This document shows positions 57,592-64,000 of a DNA stretch of 64,000 nt, in pieces. The DNA is from Zingiber officinale. Its lineage: Eukaryota > Streptophyta > Magnoliopsida > Zingiberales > Zingiberaceae. Numbering within the stretch: position 1 is the first letter of the stretch; every line of letters begins with the position of its first letter. The stretch is from the NCBI RefSeq assembly GCF_018446385.1, contig NC_055988.1, positions 160,654,209 to 160,718,208 of the forward strand, in the 5' to 3' direction. The notes beneath the pieces are model-generated. The model was not told the DNA's origin and ran no database searches. It saw only the letters and a list, made by a program, of their open reading frames with translations. The translations under genes were made by a program, and so were the position numbers.

Positions 57592-59015
57592 ATAATCTCT
57601 CCTTTTTTGATATTAGATAATATGTTTAAGTTAGGCTAACCCATATTAGCCCAACTCCCTTCATCACCTCATGTTAAATCATAAATGAGAGTTTTCTAAT
57701 TTAAACTCTATATTTTTCTCCTCCTTGACACACATCAAAAATCTTCTCCCCATGATTCATCCTTTGGTCATTTAAACTTCACAATGAATGTCTCATACCA
57801 TTCCATTATCTCCAATGCTCAACCTTAAGCATTCATCCATCATCATGCCTTATGGAGAACCTCCCCTCAAAGCATGCTTTAACTTCATCATTGCACCAAC
57901 AATGATTTGGAGTTCCTAAACCTTTAAAAAATCTCAAAATTTAAATCATGAGATTAAAAATTCACCCTTGAATCTAAACCTTCCCTTTAACTATAAATTA
58001 ATCTCCTTTAATTATTTCTTTCTTATTTTCATTAAGGAAATTACTCTTAAATGCTTACCTAAGCGATTTAGAGGGTTAGAAATAATTAGATTGACTAAAC
58101 GTGGGTTAATAGACTAAAATCAAATCATGTCAGCCAAAAATAACTTTATTAATTGATTGATTTCAATTATCAATCGATTATAGTTCATCCAAATCGATTG
58201 GTGCCCACTGCCAATCGATTACAATTGGAGTTTCTGATTTCTAAAATCAATTTCAGACCCAATTTTAAAAACTCATAAATAATTCTACGACATTCAAAAA
58301 ATTATTAAATTTCACGTAGATATTACTTATATCATATATTATTAGGGGAAAATAGTTTTCTATAAAAATATTTCTCATTTCTAAATAATAATACAAAATT
58401 GGTAACTATTGTCAATATTTCACTCTAACTTTGTATTTAATTAATCAATGGTGATTTCTATCAACAAACAGACTTCACCAAGGTTTTCTAAAATGATTTG
58501 AAATAATTTTCAAAATAAATTTTCAACTATGATATTTAGGCTAAATGCACATAACTTGCACATTAGCTTTTCCCATGATTGGAGACTTGACATAATCATT
58601 TACTCAATTAGATGTACTTAATCAATATCTTGAATTTTGTTCATCCTCTTAAATCTCACTGGTATCTAATGTGTCTCAATATATATACAAGTCAACTCTA
58701 TAATCTTTATGAGATGTAGAATAGGTTTTTCCTAAACTAATGGATCATGCATCTCTAACTAGGTATTTTGATTTTGATCATCCTACTTAAGATGTCAATT
58801 TATGTCATTGTCCTTAATTACAAGGAATTTAAAATAATGCATGATAATGATTATGACATACATCGAATAATTATTTTTTAAAAGAAAAACTATCATAGCT
58901 AAATGATATATGTATGACATTTCATATAATATTTTTCATAACAATTTGAATGCAAAGTATGATTTTATGGCATGTGATAGGGCATACAAAATATGGTAAT
59001 TATAGCATAAAGAAA
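57592..59015 (-). other. Layer 1 interior near the 3' LTR, no pol found
   Basis: ATAATCTCTCCTTTTTT (57592-57608), read on the minus strand, is a polypurine tract next to the LTR. The remaining 1.4 kb is AT-rich without recognisable protease, integrase or reverse transcriptase in any frame, although a complete element would have pol here. It also holds several CAATCGATTG words. Confidence 0.55.
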
Positions 59016-59032
59016 TTTCCTAGATTTTCTAT

Positions 59033-59241
59033 CTAATTATTGCAAAAGGTGATTACACTTCCCTCATAGCTCGCCCCTAAGTTATGTGAAGAGAGGTAAA
59101 TCACGGGGTCAGCTTATAGCCAACTGTCAAGTTAGCTAGGGGTGGGAGGGGGTTTTTTTTCCCAAGGCATGCGCTCACAGAGAATTGATCTCTTGCCCCA
59201 TTATAGCAAGTCTATTATCCTCTAGCCAACTGGGCATCTCC
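59033..59241 (-). mobile_element. tRNA-derived SINE with a 17-bp target duplication
   Basis: A perfect 17-bp direct repeat, TTTCCTAGATTTTCTAT, flanks the element (59016-59032 and 59242-59258). On the minus strand it starts GGAGATGCCCAGTTGGCTAGAGG (A-box-like GTTGGCTAGAGG at 59235-59220) and has a weak B-box-like stretch (GAGATCAATTCTC near 59192-59180). A body with GATTTACCTCTC-type sequence follows, as in Au-like plant SINEs. The long duplication is typical of LINE-mediated retroposition. Confidence 0.82.
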
Positions 59242-59529
59242 TTTCCTAGATTTTCTATATAAGTATCATCAACTAATCACTAAGTTAAAATAAGCCTAAG
59301 TTGCCCTCATTCCTTAAAAAATCTCAAAGTCCCAACTTGACATTCCTTTCAATTTATCATATTTTTACCAATTTAATCAAGTTCAATACTTCAAAATTTT
59401 GATTGGCACACTTTTACTCTTCAAGAGTAAAAAATTAAATTTCTATTTTCAAGGTGTCACAATACCTTGAAAATTTTCTAAAATGTCACCTTCACTATGG
59501 TTGGGTTAATTGCCCTTCCAATTAGAGTT

Positions 59530-60779
59530 AACAAACTCTAAATCCATTTAGGTGTACAGAACACACACTTAGGAACCCAATATACTAAGTATTTACCAGT
59601 GATAACTTCTCTTGATACCTTCTTAATGACTTTTCTAAGCTTCTTAAAAGTCTTAGTCACACTAGTTTCCTCGAAGTCAACTCTAGAGATAACTTCCCTT
59701 GTAACCTTGACTTTAATTCTAGACAAAGGGTTAGTTCCATAATTATGTGGAACTTTATAGTACGAGGGCACATTGTCCTTTGACTTAGGTTTGTATCTCA
59801 AACCTCTCTTGCCCTTAGATGACTCTTGCATCCCTAAACCTAGGTTTTACTTCTTGGACCCTTTGACATTATTTGTCATTTTCTCTAAGGTCCTCTCCAA
59901 TTTCTCAAGTTTTGCTTTCAAGACTTGATTTTCTATTATTAAATCCTCAAATTTAGATTTTTTATGATTTCCTTGAGCATTTATCCTTTTAGGCATATCT
60001 CTAACATCCTTAGAATTCTGACCTAAATTATTTACTATCTTCTTATCCTTAGGTAGGATTGTTCTAGCATGATATGACTTATAATTCTTCTTAGGATTAT
60101 CATGCTTCCTATTCTCATGATAAATAACATCAAAATTATAGTAATCATTTTTATCATGTTTTTTTATCATGATATGAAGAAATACCATTAACTAATGGTA
60201 CTTTAGGTTTCTTCCCTGAAGCTCCCATTGATTTGAGTTTCCTCCTTTGTTCTTAGTCGGAACCTCTCCCTTGGATATTGATTCTGATAATATCCCTTTT
60301 GATTGTAAGAGAAGTCCATAATGTGCTCCTTGCCCTTTAGTATCATGGGGCCGACCTCTTTTGATTTCTCCATTACTTTGGGTGCCACGTGAGCCTTCTT
60401 CTTTATCAAATTGGGGCACTTGCTCTTATAATGTCCCTTCTCCCTACACTCAAAACACAATATATGTCATTTATTTTTAACAATTGAAATTAGTATACCT
60501 TCATGCTTTGTGCTCTCTTGATTTGTAGAGGTGGAGCACTCATTGTTTTCATTGGCTTCAGAAGTTGAGACTTCTTCTCATTCTGGTATCAATGAGCTCT
60601 CCCCCTCATCCCTTGAAGTGGATGCCTATTCATTATCCTTCTCGGATGTTGAACACTTCTCAAACTCTAAATCTTCATGTACGTGAAACAAAGAGTTTAC
60701 CTAAAGGCCTTTGATGTTTATTTGCATTGGGGATGAATCTTCATAGATCTTAGCTAATTTTCTTAACTTTTTAATAAAG
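59530..60779 (-). pseudogene. Layer 1 gag, C-terminal part with zinc knuckle
   Basis: On the minus strand, CFECREKGHYKSKC (near 60458-60417) is a perfect CX2CX4HX4C knuckle, followed by a Lys-rich tail. Further open pieces at 60188-59847 (HARTILPKDK, a leucine-rich LIIENQVLKAKLEKLERTLEKM coiled coil) and 59831-59538 (ending YWVPK) match the C-terminal gag region of long copia elements of monocots. The pieces are in different frames. The 5' part of this gag lies beyond the LINE, at 62361-62577. Confidence 0.8.
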
Positions 60780-60784
60780 GTTTA

Positions 60785-62360
60785 GGTGACCAACTTAACT
60801 TAGGTAATTTAAATAGGTCAAATGAGCATAGAAATTTTAATTTTTATCGTAGAATTCAAACTTCAGAAGTAGAACAAATTTTAAATGTGATGCACAATGG
60901 AAAAGTCGTTGGACCAGATGATATTCCGATAGAGGTATGGAAGTGCCTAGGAAAATAAGATATTGAATGACTTACAAAATTATTTAACATGATATTGAAA
61001 ACGAACAAAATGTTTGATCAATGGAGGATATGTGCTCTAATTCTCTTATATAAAACAAGGGAGACATACAAAATTATACAAACTATAGGGGTATTCAACT
61101 AATGAGTTATACCATGAAACTTTGGAAAAAAAGTAATAAAAAAAGATTAATTAAAGAGACCACAGTGACCAAAAATCAATTTGGGTTCATGCCTAGAAGG
61201 TCAACAATAGAAGTTATACATCTTTGTAGACAATTAATTGAAAAATATTGAGAGCAAAAATAAGATATACACATGATTTTCACTGACTTAGAAAAAGTTT
61301 ATAATTGAGTGCTAAGAGAAATTATATGGAAAATTCTAGAAAAGAGAAGTGTTAGCATAATATATATTAAACTAATTAAGGATATGCACAAGGATGTAAC
61401 AACCAGAGTACTTCAGGCGAAGTAACTCAAGTATTTCCAATAAAGATAGGGTTACATCAAGGATCAGTTCTAAGTCCCTATCTTTTTACACTAATTATGG
61501 ATGAACTCATTGCGCACATTCAAAACACAGTACTGTGGTGCATGTTATTTGCAGATGATATTATTTTAGTAGATGAAACACGTGAAGAAGTAAATGTTAA
61601 ACTAGAATCTTGGCAGGAAATACTAGAAGGGAAAGATTTTAGGCTTAGTAGCTTAAAGATAAAATATATGGAATTTAAGTTTAGTAATATTAGAAGTAAT
61701 GAGACAATTGTTAAGATAGGAGAGGACGAGTTGTCCGGAACCGATAGCTTTAAATATTTAGGATCATTTTTATAAAATAATGGAGGGATTGAGAGAGATG
61801 TCTTATATAAAATACAAGCAGGATGGTTGAAAGAGAGGGGAGCGTTGAGTGTTTTATGTGACTGTAAAGTACCTCTAAAACTTAAAGGAAAGTTCTATAA
61901 AATCGCAGTTAGATATGTTATGTTATATGGAACTGAATGTTGGGCTATGACTCGAGCACATGAGCAGAAGATGAGAGTTGTAGAGATGAGGATGCAAAGG
62001 TGGATGTGTGGACATACGAGGATGGATAAAATAAGAAATGAGAGCATTAGAGAGAAAGTCAAAGTTGCATCTATTGAGAGAAAACTCTAGGAGACACGTT
62101 TGAGATAGTACGAATATGTACTTAAACTACCAATAAATGTTCTAATTAGGTGATGTGAAACTATGACAAAAACATAATCAAACGAGAAAGAGGAAGACCA
62201 AAAAAGACTTGATTAGTAATATTAAAATAAGATAAAATTTATTTAAGTATAGATGATGATATAGTAGGAGATAGAGCTCAATGACGTAAAAGGATTCATA
62301 TAGCCGACCCCACCTAGTGGGATAAGGCTTAGTTGTTGTTGTTGTTGTTGTTGTAGTTTG
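60785..62360 (+). mobile_element. RTE-type LINE, 5'-truncated and decayed
   Basis: The reverse transcriptase begins near 60890 with NGKVVGPDDIPIEVWK, continues through a FGFMPRRST segment near 61180, LHQGS near 61453, the polymerase motif FADDI at 61549-61563, and the C-terminal RMQRWMCGHTRMDKI near 61990-62025. Stops and frameshifts occur throughout. The 3' end GACCCCACCTAGTGGGATAAG followed by GCTTAG and a (TTG)n tail (62335-62357) is diagnostic for plant RTE LINEs. It sits inside the gag of layer 1. Confidence 0.88.
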
Positions 62361-62703
62361 TCGTTGATTTTAGGAGTTGCTCTTCGGTTCACTTCTTTTT
62401 CTTGAGGAGTCTCCCTTAACCATCAATTAGGGCTTCAAAACCCTCCATTAAGATGAACCATTCTTCACTATTTATCATGAAGAAATTCTCAACCATAGTC
62501 TTCCATTGGTCGAATCCTCCCAATCTGAAGGATGGAGGTGCTCGAATGTCATATCTGAATCCATCTCGAAAATTCATTTTGAAGTTAAGTTCCTTAATGA
62601 TGAGTCTTTGACTTGTTGAAATTTAGGGCTTTAACTTTTAACTTTTTTTTCTTTCTCTAGCTCTTTGCTTCTTCTGATAGTTAGCCCGATGAAAAGCGGT
62701 CTT
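62361..62703 (-). pseudogene. Layer 1 gag, N-terminal part
   Basis: The minus-strand ATG at 62577-62575 begins MNFRDGFRYDIRAPPSFRLG, followed by FDQWK and ENFFMINSEEWFI, the usual start of Sire-like copia gag. A stop follows after about 50 codons (near 62412), then the LINE. The leader between this ATG and the primer-binding site is about 125 bp. Confidence 0.8.
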
Positions 62704-62715
62704 GCTCTGATACCA
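62704..62715 (-). promoter_or_regulatory. Primer-binding site of layer 1
   Basis: On the minus strand it reads TGGTATCAGAGC, a perfect match to the initiator tRNA-Met site, two bases from the LTR end at 62718. It proves that the right LTR is the 5' LTR and that the element points to the left. Confidence 0.9.
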
Positions 62716-62717
62716 CT

Positions 62718-64000
62718 TGTTAGGACATGTAGAGAGTTAGAGGGGCGGGGTGAATAACTTCAATGACTTCTTTAAACTTGATTTGCATCAGAAAACTTGA
62801 AGCAATGCTAACACTTTCATTTTACTTAGTATCCACTGAAGGATAAAAAAGAACAAGAGAGGGCGTGAATATTATTTTAGGTTCGATTATGGTGCTTCCT
62901 GCACCAACATTTATATCTTTGAGGTGACTAATTCAAGGATCCATTCTTCACTCTCATAGATGTATTATGAAAACCTCCATCCCGGATGTGGAGATGCCAA
63001 GTATGATAATACAACAAGAAAATAAGAATGTAAACATCAAATACAATCAAGAATGACTTTTAGGGTTTACAATGAGGAATCTTGCGTTGCTTACTCTTTT
63101 CTTGCTTTCGATTACCTCTTGGTGGTGGAAAATGTGTCAGCACTTCTTCTCTAAGATCGTTTCCAATCTTCACAAAAACCTCTTTTCTAGGGTTACTTTG
63201 ATGCCTTCTAATCAGTTGACTTACCCCTAATTGATTGACTTACCCCTAATTGATTATCACATCAATTGGATCACTCAAAACATGTGAAATGACTTTTTTT
63301 TTCGTCCATCTAATCGATTGGTGAGTCATACCAATCGATTCGGCAGCTTCTAATCGATTGTCCCAACTGATTTAGAAGCTTTCTGTTCTCGTAAAAACAC
63401 TGCCTAATCGATTGACATTTACCTTAATAGATTGCCCCAATCAATTACAAGACTTTCTATTCATGAGAGAATCACTGCCAAATCAATTAGCCTAATCGAT
63501 TGACAAGGCTGAATCGATTACCCCAATCGATTCTAATCCTTTCTAATTTCAAGCGAAAAATCCTTGATCGATTGACCCAATTGATTAACATGAGGCTTAA
63601 TTGATTGATCAATCAATTCCTAGCCTTACCGTGTTTCATAAAAATCACTTTAGCTAATCAATTGCCTAACCCTAAGCTTAGAACCCAAGTTTAATTAGGA
63701 TTCCTTTGCCCAACCCTCAAGTCAATCGTGACTCATTAGGACTTTTTGTTGCCTAGCATTCAGCCAACCTTGACCTATTAGGGTTTCTCCATCAAATGTC
63801 TGGTCAACCCTTAACTCACTTGGACTTTCCATCTTATGCTAATTTCCCATTGGACTTTCGATTACCAAGTGTTCGATCAACCTTTAATCCATTTAAATTT
63901 TCCACTTACCTAGCCCCGCTAGGACTTCCACTGCCTAGTTTCAAACTAGGTCTTCATTGCCTAGCTCCATTAGGGCTTTCATTACCTAGTTCTCAACTAG
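62718..64000 (-). repeat. Right (5') LTR of layer 1, runs off the window
   Basis: It starts TGTTAGGACATG and matches the left LTR segments. A dense set of AATCGATTG words lies at 63230-63670, with CTAGnTC/CCTAG phrases after 63900. Its end and the target duplication are beyond the window. Relative to the left LTR it has about 60-70 bp more near 62830-62890. Confidence 0.85.

Larger units (their letters stand above)
21784..64000 (-). mobile_element. Layer 1: minus-strand copia-type LTR element, heavily invaded
   Basis: The two LTRs start TGTTAGG on the plus strand at 21784 and 62718. The right one continues past the window edge. The left LTR is split by the gypsy element at 22179-56503 and resumes to 57591. 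Between the LTRs, on the minus strand, lie a tRNA-iMet-type primer-binding site next to the right LTR, a gag N-terminus, further gag with a zinc knuckle, and a polypurine tract next to the left LTR. No pol genes are present, so this copy is a deletion derivative. It also contains a SINE and a LINE. Confidence 0.8.

Noticed and set aside
21784..64000. A previously undescribed multi-gene system in the right part
   Set aside because: Every coding segment there is explained by known element families (copia, chromovirus gypsy, CACTA, Tat gypsy, RTE LINE). Only parts of element architecture remain unusual.

Overview
This is a plant nuclear window, most likely from a member of the ginger family (Zingiberaceae). 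The evidence is one clear host gene at 19402-20727, a type III polyketide synthase. Its active-site substitutions match the diketide-CoA synthase/curcumin synthase branch rather than ordinary chalcone synthase. The family assignment is inferred from recognising the protein; no search was run. A second host fragment, the last two exons of an unrecognised gene, lies at 708-1127. Nearly everything else is transposable elements, tandem repeats or anonymous AT-rich DNA. No tRNA gene, rRNA gene or CRISPR array is visible.

Layout, left part. 1-1127 is the 3' end of an unknown gene. 1696-8443 is a complete Ty1/copia element with two LTRs and the target duplication GTCAT; its LTRs are nearly identical but its coding region is broken. 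8894-9914 and 12184-13522 are non-autonomous inverted-repeat elements with purine-rich or GC-rich cores. 13705-14890 is a solo LTR (duplication AGGG). 16965-17173 is a possible tRNA-derived SINE and 17391-17772 a foldback MITE. The polyketide synthase gene follows with a TATA box and a poly(A) signal.

Layout, right part. From 21784 to the end of the window is a nest whose layers can be ordered by their target-site duplications. Layer 1 is a minus-strand copia-type element (21784 to beyond 64000) with its primer-binding site at 62704-62715. Into its left LTR went layer 2, a chromovirus-type Ty3/gypsy element (22179-56503, duplication CCAAG). Into the pol region of layer 2 went layer 3, a CACTA DNA transposon (27430-51472, flanks GCT/ACT). 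Just downstream of the second CACTA gene went layer 4, a Tat-type Ty3/gypsy element (38675-49591, duplication GGAGT). Smaller insertions decorate the layers: a hAT MITE in a CACTA intron (37324-37548, 8-bp duplication), a solo LTR in the gypsy pol region (52031-53024), a SINE (59033-59241, perfect 17-bp duplication) and an RTE-type LINE in the copia gag (about 60785-62360).

How the parts relate. The polyketide synthase probably contributes to phenylpropanoid-derived diarylheptanoid or gingerol-type chemistry. The CACTA element carries a decayed transposase (28266-31830) but an apparently intact eight-exon second gene (36301-38567). The Tat element has one long gag-pol frame interrupted by only two stop codons, a TATA-rich tandem array, and an intact-looking three-exon gene on the opposite strand (46022-48183). 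These last items, with the unusual second intron of the polyketide synthase gene, are the most rewarding places to look. I found no clearly new biological system; the strongest novelty is in element architecture.
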